From Planctomycetota bacterium (GTDB taxonomy: Bacteria > Planctomycetota > Planctomycetia > Pirellulales > Pirellulaceae): a stretch of DNA of 64,000 nt. The stretch is taken from contig CAUJHS010000005.1 in NCBI GenBank assembly GCA_963204915.1, forward strand, positions 93,933 through 157,932, written 5' to 3'. The notes beneath the pieces are model-generated. The model was not told where the DNA came from, ran no database searches, and saw only the letters and a list, made by a program, of their open reading frames with translations. This document shows positions 55,597 through 64,000 of the stretch, one piece after another (within the stretch, counting starts at the first letter, position 1; the number at the start of each line of letters is the position of its first letter). Position numbers and translations under genes: made by a program.

Positions 55597-55620
55597 AAAG
55601 GGGTCAGGAGCATATATTGA
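55597..55620. repeat. left terminal repeat of RAYT element
   Basis: AAAGGGGTCAGGAGCATATA sits 32 bp before the transposase ATG. An inverted copy (reading GTGCTCCTGACACCTTTTAT) is at 56357-56379 right after the gene. Related sequences occur at 60430-60459 and 61500-61526. Confidence 0.75.
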
Positions 55621-55651
55621 ATGGCTTGGGCAGGCTTGATAAGATAGTTGG

Positions 55652-56326
55652 ATGCCTCGCTCGAAACGTGTTGCTCCTGGGGGAATGGTTTTTCACGCGC
55701 TGAACCGTGGCGTGGGACGCATGAAGTTGTTCGCCAAGGAGCAGGACTTCCTGGCGTTCGAAGAGGTGATGGAAGAGACGCTGCGGCTCTCGCCGATGCG
55801 CATCGTGGGCTATTGCCTGATGCCGAATCATTGGCACCTCGTGCTATGGCCGGAAGGCGACGGCGATCTCTCGCGCTTTTTGCAGCGGCTCACTAACACG
55901 CACACCCAGCGGTGGCAGCGCGCCAAGAATAAGGTCGGGCATGGGCATGTCTACCAGGGGCGGTTCAAGTCGTTTCCTGTGCAAAACGACGAACATTTTT
56001 ACACGGTTTTGCGCTATGTCGAGCGAAACCCTCTGCGGGCTAATCTCGTGCGGTCGGCCGAGCAGTGGCGGTGGGGCAGCTTGTGGCGCACCGTGCAGAA
56101 AGTCCGTTCGCCGCTGTTGAGCGACTGGCCGGTTCCTCAGCCGCGGAATTGGGTTGCACAGGTCAATCGTGCGCAAACCGAGGCAGAGCTGGCGGCCATT
56201 CGGCAGTGCTTGCAGCGGGGCCGACCTTACGGCGAAGTATCCTGGGTGGAAAACGCCTCGCGATCGCTCGGGCTGGAATCAACCCTGCGCCCCCGTGGCC
56301 GTCCCAAGGCGGCGTCGAACTCCTAA
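55652..56326 (+). CDS. REP-associated tyrosine transposase (RAYT, IS200/Y1 type)
   Basis: A 224-residue single-strand HUH endonuclease. The metal-binding HUH is MPNHWHLV (H60/H62), preceded by FHALNRG, and the catalytic Tyr is most likely Y122 in RYVERNPLRA. The C-terminal basic tail is a likely DNA-recognition extension. RAYTs are domesticated IS200/IS605 relatives that cut and move REP (repetitive extragenic palindromic) sequences. Inverted GGTGTCAGGAGCAYAT repeats on both sides agree with this. No accessory TnpB gene is present. Transfer is likely, since neighbours are unrelated genes. Confidence 0.9.
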   Translation: MPRSKRVAPGGMVFHALNRGVGRMKLFAKEQDFLAFEEVMEETLRLSPMRIVGYCLMPNHWHLVLWPEGDGDLSRFLQRLTNTHTQRWQRAKNKVGHGHVYQGRFKSFPVQNDEHFYTVLRYVERNPLRANLVRSAEQWRWGSLWRTVQKVRSPLLSDWPVPQPRNWVAQVNRAQTEAELAAIRQCLQRGRPYGEVSWVENASRSLGLESTLRPRGRPKAASNS

Positions 56327-56356
56327 AGACACAACTGCCGCGAAGCCGCCCAAGAA

Positions 56357-56379
56357 GTGCTCCTGACACCTTTTATTTT
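56357..56379. repeat. right terminal repeat of RAYT element (inverted)
   Basis: GTGCTCCTGACACCTTTTAT is the inverted partner of 55597-55620. The two share the core TGTCAGGAGCA-type sequence, with T/G and C/T differences. Confidence 0.7.
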
Positions 56380-56381
56380 GT

Positions 56382-56858
56382 ATGTCGAACAATTCTTCCC
56401 CAACATGTGCGTCGCGATGCCTGCCGGTCATGGTGCTTTTCTCAGCCATCCTGGGATGCGAAGCGTCCACCCCCGCTCCGACAACAGGCAAGAGAGTCCC
56501 CATGCAGGCGGAACCCTCATCCGCCGTCACGCCCGAAACGCCAGTGAGTCCAAACCCCGGAAATGTGATTCGCTCCGAGGGCGCTATCACGGTTGAGAAC
56601 GGTGTGGTCACCTACGGTGCGCCGAAACTTACCGAGGACGTGGAAAAGCAAATCTACAAGACGCTAAGTTACTACCACAACCTGGCGAGTGAAATCGAGG
56701 CGAACGTTCCCGGCGGAAATCGCGGTAGTCAACAGACACGCCAAGATTACGAGCTTTCCAAGAAGTCGTTCATGGTCCGATATCAACTTTCCGATGCCGA
56801 CATCGGCGCGATTCTCCGCAAGGGCGACGAGCAAGGTTGGGATTCAGGCCGGCCGTGA
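56382..56858 (+). CDS. lipoprotein, hypothetical
   Basis: A 158-residue protein with a lipoprotein-type signal (PVMVLFSAILGC, Cys26), a Pro/Thr/Ser-rich segment (about 27-60) and a helical part (TEDVEKQIYKTLSYYHNLA, SKKSFMVRYQLSDADIGAIL). The last segment looks like a compact helical domain. The start just after the RAYT right repeat could be a hybrid product of insertion. No family recognised. Confidence 0.55.
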   Translation: MSNNSSPTCASRCLPVMVLFSAILGCEASTPAPTTGKRVPMQAEPSSAVTPETPVSPNPGNVIRSEGAITVENGVVTYGAPKLTEDVEKQIYKTLSYYHNLASEIEANVPGGNRGSQQTRQDYELSKKSFMVRYQLSDADIGAILRKGDEQGWDSGRP

Positions 56859-56897
56859 TTCCCGCCGCCGTTTCGGCGCTGGTCCTTCAATGCCCCT

Positions 56898-57015
56898 TGG
56901 CTGGTGAGGTGCGCGGAGCGCGGTACTCGACGCCCCAGCAAGCGTTGTCGATCTAGGGTCTCGTAGCGCGCGAAGCCGATCCCGCTGGGGCGTCGCTGCG
57001 CTCCGCCACCAGCCA
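56898..57015. repeat. palindromic repeat, copy 1
   Basis: Left arm 56898-56939 and right arm 56984-57015 pair through TGGCTGGTG, GCGGAGCGC and CGACGCCCCAGC, with extra bases bulged in the left arm. The fold is a long hairpin. It has the same core CGACGCCCCAGC as copies 2-4. It lies between the lipoprotein and the xylanase genes. Confidence 0.8.
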
Positions 57016-57093
57016 CTCGTTGGCGTGAACCTGGCTTTGCCACGATTCTTCGCCACGCCTTGTGCCCCAGACATGCTCCTACACTTTCCTCTC

Positions 57094-58401
57094 CTATGGT
57101 GCGCGGGAGTTGTTGGACGTTGCGGCTTCTTGCGCTGCCTTTTGCACGGCGAAGAAGGCGGGTTTGGGTTGGCCCTGCCGATCGAACAGCAGGGGATAAT
57201 CGGTTCGTCCACGAATGGGAAAATGGTTCAGCCAGGAGCGCCCGTCGTGAACGCCCCAGAACGTCACGCGCTCAATTACCTTGTGGTGGCGCAGGAACAT
57301 GGCGAAGGCCTGGCGATAACGCTCGGCGTGCTGCTGGGCCACCGTGTCGGGCAGGCCGTCTACGTAGGGGTTCATCGCCGCGCGTTGCTCTTCGCGAAGC
57401 CGTTCGGTCCGGGCGATGTCGGCGCCGCGGTAGTTCGCAGGAAGTACGCCCATGTCGAGTTCGGTGATCATGACCTTTAGGCCGAGGCTTGCGAACTGCT
57501 CAATCGAACGTTCGACATCGTCAAAATCAGGACCGTCGATGCGCCAGTGCCCTTGAATGCCGACGGCGTGAACCGGAACCTTTTGCTCGATCAACGATTT
57601 GAGCAATTCCATCGCCTTGCGCTGCTTGCCGCCTTGTTCGATGCCGTAATCGTTGTAAATGAGCGTCGCTTCCGGGTCGGCTTCGTGGGCGGCGCGGAAC
57701 GCCTCGGCAAGGTAGTCTTCGCCAATCGCTTGGAGCCAAGGGGACGGCCGGAGCAATTGCCTCGGCGCATCGCTGATCGCTTCGTTGACCACGTCCCACG
57801 CTTTGACGCGACCCTTGTACCGGCCGACGACCGTGGCGATGTGCGTTCGCATGCGCGTCAGGGCTAACTCGCGCGTGACCGGCTCGCCGTCGGGACCTTG
57901 GAAAAACCAACGCGGAGTTTGCGAGTGCCACACCAGGCAATGGCCGATCGGCGCGGCGCCGTGCTGCTCGGCGAACTCCACCAGCCGGTCGGCGTTGGTG
58001 AAATTGAAACGACCTTCCTCGGGCTGAAGCGACATCGGCTTCATGCTGTTTTCGGGCGTGATGGCGTTGAAGTGCTTCGCCGCAATCTCGGAGGCAAGCG
58101 CGTCTTCCCCACGGCGCCAGGGCGGAAAATCAAGCGCCACGCCGATCAAGAACGCATCTTGAAACGTCTCTTTCAGCGGCGCCGCCTCGGGTGTTTGGTT
58201 CGAACCGTCAACCTTCGGAACTGGCTCGGGCGATTGAGCCATCACCCACGACATCCCGCTCGGACTTGCGATCATCGCCAAGACGAGGACAGCCATTCTC
58301 AATGCGCGCCAAGCTCGAAACTGGCCCATTCCTCTCGCAGCGCGAAAAAAACGAAAGCGGCCTTCGCGGAAACACGGCGCCTGCAAGGCATGGTTGCTCA
58401 T
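57094..58401 (-). CDS. endo-1,4-beta-xylanase, GH10
   Basis: A 435-residue secreted glycoside hydrolase of family 10, which cuts beta-1,4-xylan. The acid/base residue is E207 in WDVVNEAI and the nucleophile E314 in MITELDMG; HCLVWHSQTPRWF and IGIQGHW-type segments are also present. A signal peptide and short linker (about 1-90) precede the catalytic barrel. The start is uncertain: ATG 58401 gives a long basic n-region, ATG 58329 a standard signal peptide. It follows the esterase gene by 14 bp, so the two are one operon for plant or algal xylan use. Confidence 0.93.
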   Translation of the reverse strand: MSNHALQAPCFREGRFRFFRAARGMGQFRAWRALRMAVLVLAMIASPSGMSWVMAQSPEPVPKVDGSNQTPEAAPLKETFQDAFLIGVALDFPPWRRGEDALASEIAAKHFNAITPENSMKPMSLQPEEGRFNFTNADRLVEFAEQHGAAPIGHCLVWHSQTPRWFFQGPDGEPVTRELALTRMRTHIATVVGRYKGRVKAWDVVNEAISDAPRQLLRPSPWLQAIGEDYLAEAFRAAHEADPEATLIYNDYGIEQGGKQRKAMELLKSLIEQKVPVHAVGIQGHWRIDGPDFDDVERSIEQFASLGLKVMITELDMGVLPANYRGADIARTERLREEQRAAMNPYVDGLPDTVAQQHAERYRQAFAMFLRHHKVIERVTFWGVHDGRSWLNHFPIRGRTDYPLLFDRQGQPKPAFFAVQKAAQEAATSNNSRAP

Positions 58402-58414
58402 GGCAATGGTCCGA

Positions 58415-59365
<951 letters not shown>

Positions 59366-59465
59366 TCACATGTCGTCCGAACGATTGTACAACCTAATGC
59401 AAACCGATGCAGGCTGGCGACGGTGTTGCATTTATTGACCGGGGCCCAACCAAGTTGACAGCGTG

Positions 59466-59576
59466 CGGCTGGCGGCGGAGCGCTAGCGACGCCCCAGCAG
59501 GCGCGGTCCACAAGTCGTATCCCAGCGAGGCAAGGTAACTCCGCTCACGGCGTCGAAGACTCCGCCGCCAGCTACC
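59466..59576. repeat. palindromic repeat, copy 2
   Basis: Left arm (from 59466) GGCTGGCGGCGGAG...CGACGCCCCAGC and right arm (59549-59576) GGCGTCGAAGACTCCGCC with GCCAGC at the end, which fold back on each other. It carries the shared core CGACGCCCCAGC. It lies upstream of the esterase gene, within a 365-bp gap with no gene. Confidence 0.7.
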
Positions 59577-59682
59577 CCGCGCCTTCAGGCAGCCCTCGGC
59601 AAGCATTATGAAATGCCCCTGCCACCAGGCGCCCCTCATGAAGCACTTTGCTTTACCCCTGCCACCCGCCGCGGTTGTGCGA

Positions 59683-59991
59683 CTAACGGCCCTCGACAAA
59701 AGCCGGCCATGAGAGCGATCCACAGACACCGCACCGAAACCGGGTCATTCGCTCCTCCGTCGTCGCGAAAGCCCGCCCACCACATTCAGGGCACGCCGCG
59801 GGGATCCGCCTGCGAAACCAGCGACCAACAAATACCGACCCGGCGACTGCCGACGCCAACCCAGCGAGACCCCCGGCGATCGCATCGATGATGCAGAGAG
59901 CCTGACTCTCGATGAGCGTCGCGGCAAGGACAAGCGGCCCTCCGACGAACACCGAGCCGCTGACGAACGCGACACCCTGGAGCAGGTTCAT
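59683..59991 (-). CDS. small two-helix membrane protein with zinc ribbon
   Basis: A 102-residue protein with two hydrophobic helices (about 5-30 and 30-55) and a C-terminal zinc-ribbon-type site CPECGG ... CGVCG. The ATG at 59991 is preferred to one at 60021 since it starts directly at the first helix. No family recognised. It is next to repeat copies 2 and 3. Confidence 0.5.
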   Translation of the reverse strand: MNLLQGVAFVSGSVFVGGPLVLAATLIESQALCIIDAIAGGLAGLASAVAGSVFVGRWFRRRIPAACPECGGRAFATTEERMTRFRCGVCGSLSWPAFVEGR

Positions 59992-60286
59992 CACCAAGTT
60001 GTGGCCATGTGGTGATAACACAATCGCCCTCGACGCCGCCGAACGTGAATTCGCCTGCGCCGGCTATCACGGGGCGCCGACGAGGCGCTCCGTGCACCGC
60101 TTGCCCTTCCAGTATAACGCTGTGCGTCATTTCTTAGAAGATTTTGCGAGCCGGGATACGTTGCGGTGGCGCGCAAGCTATCCCAATAAAGAAAGGGGAC
60201 GGCATCAAGTTACGATGAGGGGAGACAAAAAACAAGCCGCGCCGATGGCCGGAATCCTGAACGCTCCTCGAATCGGCGCCAACGGC
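59992..60286. other. intergenic stretch
   Basis: No gene is supported. It includes AAAGAAAGGGGAC (60187-60199), a half of the palindrome seen in full at 61753-61793, possibly a relic. Confidence 0.45.
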
Positions 60287-60459
60287 GAGTGGCATGTACC
60301 GCACGCGACCACGGCGGAGGGGTGGCTGGAGGCGGAGTTTTCGACGCCCCAGCAGAATCGGCTATCCTCACGGCGATACAATTGGTTGACCATGCCTGCT
60401 AGGGCGTCGCTGCGCTCCGCAACCAGGCGCCAATATATGCTCCTGACACCTTTAATTTC
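60287..60459. repeat. composite repeat, copy 3 (palindrome plus RAYT end)
   Basis: It starts with a TGGCATGTACCG-type segment, then the palindromic arms 60321-60355 (GGCTGGAGGCGGAG, CGACGCCCCAGC) and 60396-60427 (AGGGCGTCGC, GCTCCGC), and ends with CAATATATGCTCCTGACACC, which is the RAYT terminal sequence in inverse order. It is repeated in the same orientation at 61350-61526. Confidence 0.8.
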
Positions 60460-60531
60460 ACTTCGCGCTGACCCAAGTTCGCCCCAGCCACCCGCTATGC
60501 GCGATGGCTCGTCCGGTAAGGAACCGATCCG

Positions 60532-61305
60532 TTGAATACGTCCCGCATCAACGACAATCGGCCGCTCGCGATTCTGGCGCTGGTCCATCTTCTTTGCGGC
60601 CCGTGCGTGGGGTTCTTCGCGTTTCTCGAAGGACCGGAAATCGCCGAATCGACTTACGAAGGTTTGTTTTTCGGCCAAATCGGTTTGCTGGGTATATGGG
60701 GAGGATTGGCGACGTACCGACGATCCCTCCGCTTGGTCGGTGTTGCGTTCGGGCTTGCCTATCTGGCCGCGCAATACCATTTTTTTTGCGTGAATGATTG
60801 GGAGTTATTGACGCTCTTCTTCGTCTTTCTACCCACGGTAACCGTGGTTGGCGTAATGCTCGTGATTCGCCGGTTTGTGGCGAAACTCGAACGCCCAGCG
60901 ACCGCCGCCATTTCGCGACCCGCGGAGGGAATGCAATTCTCGATTCGACAAATGATGCTGTTCACACTTGTCGTCGGTTGCCTTCTGGGGATCGTTCGGT
61001 GGTTACAACCGCGCGTTCGACCCCTGGAAAATCCAACTCTATTTGCGACCGTTCTTCTTGGTTGCGCGTCGCTCGCCGTAGTTGCGGTCTGGGCGATGTT
61101 GGGACAAGCCCCTCCGATCCGTCGCGGTTGTGCGGTCTCGCTCCAGGGACTGCTGATGGGCTGGATTTCGTATCTGACGGCAAGTGGTGGCGAGTTGTGG
61201 TTTTGGATCGCGATGATGGTGGTCGAGGCCACCGTTTTGCAAGCCTCGCTACTCGTCGTGCGGCAATGTGGATTTCGGTTAGTCCGCGTTCGCGCCTTTC
61301 GCTGA
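60532..61305 (+). CDS. multi-pass membrane protein, hypothetical
   Basis: A 257-residue membrane protein starting with TTG at 60532 (AAGGA upstream). Six or seven hydrophobic helices are predicted. An internal segment MQFSIRQMMLFTLVVGCLLG matches the FSLR-type membrane anchor that recurs in planctomycetes (also at 45043-45768). No enzyme motif. It lies between two direct copies of the composite repeat. Confidence 0.65.
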   Translation: MNTSRINDNRPLAILALVHLLCGPCVGFFAFLEGPEIAESTYEGLFFGQIGLLGIWGGLATYRRSLRLVGVAFGLAYLAAQYHFFCVNDWELLTLFFVFLPTVTVVGVMLVIRRFVAKLERPATAAISRPAEGMQFSIRQMMLFTLVVGCLLGIVRWLQPRVRPLENPTLFATVLLGCASLAVVAVWAMLGQAPPIRRGCAVSLQGLLMGWISYLTASGGELWFWIAMMVVEATVLQASLLVVRQCGFRLVRVRAFR

Positions 61306-61349
61306 TGTTCGGGCGGTCTTGGATCAACGGCGGGGTGGCTGGGAGCGAC

Positions 61350-61526
61350 GGGTGGCATGTACCGTACGCGATCACGGCGGAGGGGGTGGCTGGAGGCGGA
61401 GTCTTCGACGCCCCAGCAAGGTCGGCTTCCCTCACTGCGTTACAATTGGTTGGCCGAGCCTGGTAGGGCGTCGCTGCGCCCCGCCCACAGGCGCCCGGCG
61501 CCAATATATGCTCCTGACACCTTTAA
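61350..61526. repeat. composite repeat, copy 4 (palindrome plus RAYT end)
   Basis: Direct copy of 60287-60459, with about 85% identity by eye: TGGCATGTACCG segment, arms 61385-61420 and 61460-61491, and CCAATATATGCTCCTGACAC (61501-61520) at the end. The sequence of a histidine kinase begins at the end of this copy. Confidence 0.8.
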
Positions 61527-61677
61527 CTACCTCGAGACGGACCCCGAGAAGCAGGGCGGAATGGGACTTGGTCTCGCCATCGTCAAGACTTTCGTCGAGG
61601 CTCACGACGGGGTGGTGACCGTGGAGAGCGAACTCGGTGTCGGCTCGACCTTCCGATTTTCCCTCCCCGGACAATAG
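61525..61677 (+). pseudogene. histidine kinase fragment (end of HATPase domain)
   Basis: The frame encodes about 50 residues with a G-box sequence [18 protein letters not shown] and the final strands [17 protein letters not shown], the last part of a sensor histidine kinase ATPase domain. The dimerisation, N-box and sensor parts are missing. The homology begins at the edge of the repeat, so a former kinase gene was cut by repeat insertion or deletion. Confidence 0.75.
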
Positions 61678-61752
61678 AGCTAGCGGCAACGCCGAACCAG
61701 GCGCTGCAGCGTGAGAGAAAAGGGGACATTCTAGAATGGCAGGAACTTAAAG

Positions 61753-61793
61753 AAAGGGGACAGGCGCATATTTTATATGCGCCTGTCCCCTTT
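61753..61793. repeat. perfect palindrome at the end of the hypothetical gene
   Basis: AAAGGGGACAGGCGCATAT (61753-61771) and its exact inverse (61775-61793) flank TTT. It ends at the stop codon of the minus-strand gene 61793-62767, and the flanking T/A runs allow it to act as a terminator for that gene. The 19-bp arms are AT/GC mixed and perfect, so it probably spread recently. Confidence 0.85.
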
Positions 61794-62767
61794 TACGAGC
61801 GGGCGCTATAGACGTCGGATAATAGCTCGGAAAGATGTTTTTTATCCTTCCATTTCCACCACCATTGCTCGTCATCATCGAGTAGCAGGCGTGCATGTTC
61901 ACGCACATCGGCATCGGATGAGTCAACCATTGGCTGAATTACGGGACGAATTCTTTCTTGATAAACGTCAGACGTGAGTCCTCTACATGGTTCCGTACCC
62001 AACCGAATGTAAACAAGGGCACCGACTTGTCGCTCCGTATTCTTGCTTTCGACTGCATCCAAGATTCCCTCAAGACGGGTCCACGACGCCTTCGACGACT
62101 TCCACCAGTCTCGCGCTCGGCGTGTTGAATCATCAATGGACTGCAAATTACTTCGCCTAATTTGCAGTATCGTGTTTAATGGTACGTCGCGATTCCCTTG
62201 CTCCGTCGCCTGATGCAATATGTCCTCATCAATCATGCCGAGTTGAAAGCCAAAATCCTGAAACGCAAGTTCTTCCAAAATCCATCCAGCCCGGGCTGGC
62301 AAATAATCAATATCATAATCAACGATATTTCCATGACCGTAAAACGTATCTGCACCAGGGTAAATGAGGTCCGCAGTACCAACCAACTTAACACATTTTC
62401 GATCCTCCATTACAGCCAACAAATAGGGAATGGATTTCTCCTGATAAAACATCAAAACTGACCTGCCCCTTCTGACTTCTTGCCATGAAGAACTCTTAAG
62501 CCAACAGATAGCCACTGGCAAAACACTTTTACCTGTCGGTTCCAGTTCGACAAGCCGGTGTAGTGCAAGTTCGTCTTCGCGATAACGGTTCGATGAGCGC
62601 ACGATTTTGAGCAGAGACTCAATTTCTTTTTCTAAACAAGCACTACGGTCGCTACAAATCACCGCTTTGTTGTCCGGCCAGCTTTCCCCGGACGCGCAAT
62701 AATTCAGCGGATTGACCAAAAGTGCCATCGCCGTGCCAATCGCAATATTATTCTTTCTTGTTCTCAT
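61793..62767 (-). CDS. hypothetical protein, alpha-repeat like, AT-richer
   Basis: A 324-residue protein whose ATG (62767) gives a basic N-terminus and a hydrophobic segment (NIAIGTAMALLVNPLNYCAS), a likely signal peptide or anchor. The rest is helical (DELALHRLVELEPTGKSVLP, WWKSSKASWTRLEGILDAV, ADVREHARLLLDDDEQWWW) and may fold as HEAT-like repeats. Codons are visibly richer in A/T than in neighbours, so recent transfer is likely. Not recognised. It follows a small frame on the same strand. Confidence 0.65.
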   Translation of the reverse strand: MRTRKNNIAIGTAMALLVNPLNYCASGESWPDNKAVICSDRSACLEKEIESLLKIVRSSNRYREDELALHRLVELEPTGKSVLPVAICWLKSSSWQEVRRGRSVLMFYQEKSIPYLLAVMEDRKCVKLVGTADLIYPGADTFYGHGNIVDYDIDYLPARAGWILEELAFQDFGFQLGMIDEDILHQATEQGNRDVPLNTILQIRRSNLQSIDDSTRRARDWWKSSKASWTRLEGILDAVESKNTERQVGALVYIRLGTEPCRGLTSDVYQERIRPVIQPMVDSSDADVREHARLLLDDDEQWWWKWKDKKHLSELLSDVYSARS

Positions 62768-62966
62768 ACTGATTGACCTGCGTGACGTTTCCAAAGTTAT
62801 CAAACACGATCAGAACACGGAACTCCTTACCATCCTTCACAATGATCCAGTTCCAAGATTGTACACCTCGATCCTTTCGTACTCGTTCGTAGCCTCCCAA
62901 AGCTTCCTCGCACTTAAGGGCTTTTCGATGGGCTTCGTCATAATTCGGCCTCGGCCGATTAACCAG
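62748..62966 (-). CDS. small ORF without a good start, possibly 5'-truncated
   Basis: The frame reads through 72 residues to a TAA that overlaps the next gene by 20 bp. It has a plausible protein pattern (NYDEAHRKALKCEEALGGYE, then WNWIIVKDGKEFRVLIVFDN), ending in KKE. A CTG at 62966 is the only candidate start; an in-frame stop lies at 62988. Either the gene lost its 5' end or it is a short accessory protein. The IS4-type element starts about 70 bp further on. Confidence 0.4.
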   Translation of the reverse strand: MVNRPRPNYDEAHRKALKCEEALGGYERVRKDRGVQSWNWIIVKDGKEFRVLIVFDNFGNVTQVNQYENKKE

Positions 62967-63056
62967 TCCCTCCCGAATGGCATGAACTTAGTCGTAAGTG
63001 GAAGCATGCCAGACGCATCATGATGCTAGCATGTGAGTCGGGTTGCGGCGCGAAAA

Positions 63057-63107
63057 GACCTCCGGAAAGAATGAAGGTTGTCACACGAAACACCCTTCCC
63101 GGAGGTC
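63057..63107. promoter_or_regulatory. hairpin hiding the transposase ribosome binding site
   Basis: GACCTCCGGAAAG (from 63057) pairs with CTTCCCGGAGGTC (to 63107). The right arm contains the transposase ribosome binding site GGAGG (63101-63105). Transcripts reading in from outside would fold and mask the site; a start inside would not. A similar device controls IS10 and IS50. Confidence 0.6.
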
Positions 63108-63111
63108 GAAC

Positions 63112-64000
63112 ATGCTTCCTTGTATTGTGAACTTGCTGGAGCGCTTTCGGCAAGACTGGACAGCGCATCTGAAGCCGGAAGCGATCCTCGATGCGTGCCG
63201 ACAAGCCGGCTACACCTGGCGCGAGCGGACGCTCGATCCCGTCACGACCGTCCAATTGTTTCTGCTGCAGGTGCTGCACGGCAATACGGCCTGTGCCCAC
63301 CTGCCGCATCTGTCGGGCCTGGCGTTCTCGGAAACCGCCTACTGCAAGGCGCGGACCCGGCTGCCTCTGGAAGTGTTTCAGCGGCTCTTGGAACGGATGA
63401 CGCAACAGGCGCAAAAGGCTTCCGACGCCGCAGCGCGCTGGCGTGGCCATCGCGTGTTTCACCTGGACGGCTCTGGCTTCTCGATGCCCGACACCGACGC
63501 GTTGCGCGAGCACTTCGGACAGCCGGGCCAACAGCCGGAGGGCTGTGGCTTTCCGGTGGCGCACGCGCTGGTGCTGATGCACGCGGGCGCAGGCTTCCTC
63601 TTGCAAGTCCTGGCCGCCCCGCTGCGCACGCACGACGCCTCGCAAGCCGCCAAGGTGCATCCGGAACTGCAAGCGGACGACGTGCTGGTGGGCGACCGCG
63701 GCTTCTGCTCCTATGCCCATTTAGCCTTGCTTTTTCAGCGAAACGTGCAAGCGGTGCTGCGGATCCATCAGCGGCAGATCGTGGACTTCACGCCGCATCG
63801 CCCGCATGCGGTTCCCGGCCGGAAAGCGGCGCCGGGGCTGCCGCGCTCGCGGTGGATCCAGCGTCTGGGCCGGGAGGATCAACTCGTGGAGTGGCTGCGG
63901 CCGGGGGCGTGTCCGGAATGGATGTCGCCCGAGCAGTACCGCCGCCTGCCGGAGAAGTTGCTCGTGCGCGAACTCCGGGTGCGGATCGCGCGGCGCGGTT
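63112..64000 (+). CDS. IS4-type transposase (3' end beyond window)
   Basis: An open frame of at least 296 residues, starting at the ATG at 63112 with GGAGG at 6 bases and running off the window. DDE-type active-site parts are visible: first Asp in VFHLDGSGFSMPD (D about 117) and second in VLVGDRGFCSYAH, which matches IS4-family transposases, where the Glu in the third motif should lie beyond the window. High GC and no frameshift suggest it is intact. Left end of an IS element; the terminal inverted repeat should lie about 63030-63060, but I cannot fix it without the other end. Confidence 0.85.
   Translation, partial: MLPCIVNLLERFRQDWTAHLKPEAILDACRQAGYTWRERTLDPVTTVQLFLLQVLHGNTACAHLPHLSGLAFSETAYCKARTRLPLEVFQRLLERMTQQAQKASDAAARWRGHRVFHLDGSGFSMPDTDALREHFGQPGQQPEGCGFPVAHALVLMHAGAGFLLQVLAAPLRTHDASQAAKVHPELQADDVLVGDRGFCSYAHLALLFQRNVQAVLRIHQRQIVDFTPHRPHAVPGRKAAPGLPRSRWIQRLGREDQLVEWLRPGACPEWMSPEQYRRLPEKLLVRELRVRIARRG

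Larger units (their letters stand above)
63001..64000 (+). mobile_element. IS4-type insertion sequence, left part
   Basis: Boundaries are approximate. The element includes the masking hairpin and the transposase. It lies next to the AT-richer gene pair, so it may have removed the 5' end of the small frame at 62748. Confidence 0.6.

Overview
The window is bacterial, GC-rich and densely coded on both strands. Its gene content points to a planctomycete: two DUF1501 Tat-exported proteins, a DUF1549/DUF1553 protein, a c-type cytochrome/WD40 fusion, a DUF1559 pseudopilin-like protein, a TPR/PPC-rich secretome, a Ser/Thr kinase beside an ECF sigma factor, a PEP-CTERM protein and a bacterial DNA topoisomerase VI. 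This is a family-level inference; no rRNA or other species marker is present.

Layout. 0-7 kb: end of a TPR protein, a zinc-ribbon/membrane/thioredoxin/trypsin fusion, a sugar-nucleotide epimerase, a secreted protein, a PH-domain protein and small proteins. 7.2-11.7 kb (minus strand): topoisomerase VI operon (B then A), followed by a zeta-toxin-like kinase, a small partner protein and a second, truncated copy of the 3' end of the topoisomerase A gene. 12-20 kb: small secreted proteins, an OmpA-type lipoprotein, prepilin peptidase and shikimate kinase, then panC, a cyclophilin, an esterase and an HpaI-like aldolase. 20.3-28.1 kb: isoprenoid/hopanoid block with squalene-hopene cyclase, a DUF116-polyprenyl synthase fusion, a chorismate-lyase-like protein and a halogenase-like flavoprotein, then an HGSNAT-like membrane protein. 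28.3-31.5 kb (minus): DUF1501 protein and ATP-dependent PEP carboxykinase. 32.1-42 kb: one long plus-strand unit (DUF1501, PPC, DUF1549/1553, cytochrome/WD40 with a huge alanine-rich coil), with a good sigma-70-like promoter in front.

42-52 kb is mostly minus strand: FliA/WhiG sigma factor, thioredoxin, pentapeptide protein, a coupled hydrolase-Rieske-SnoaL operon, a Ser/Thr kinase, a tiny lipoprotein and a DUF1559 protein, with a divergent ECF sigma factor at 52.4 kb. 53-64 kb is accessory: DinB and DUF1963 proteins, a PEP-CTERM protein, a RAYT (REP-associated tyrosine transposase) with terminal repeats, at least four copies of a palindromic repeat of about 115 bp, a xylanase/esterase pair, a truncated histidine kinase, an AT-richer gene pair and an IS4-type element cut by the window end.

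Most notable are (1) the duplicated topoisomerase VI A 3' end flanking a toxin-antitoxin-like cassette, where the two copies differ almost only at synonymous sites, and (2) the RAYT/palindromic repeat family, whose copies bracket one gene and abut a decapitated histidine kinase.
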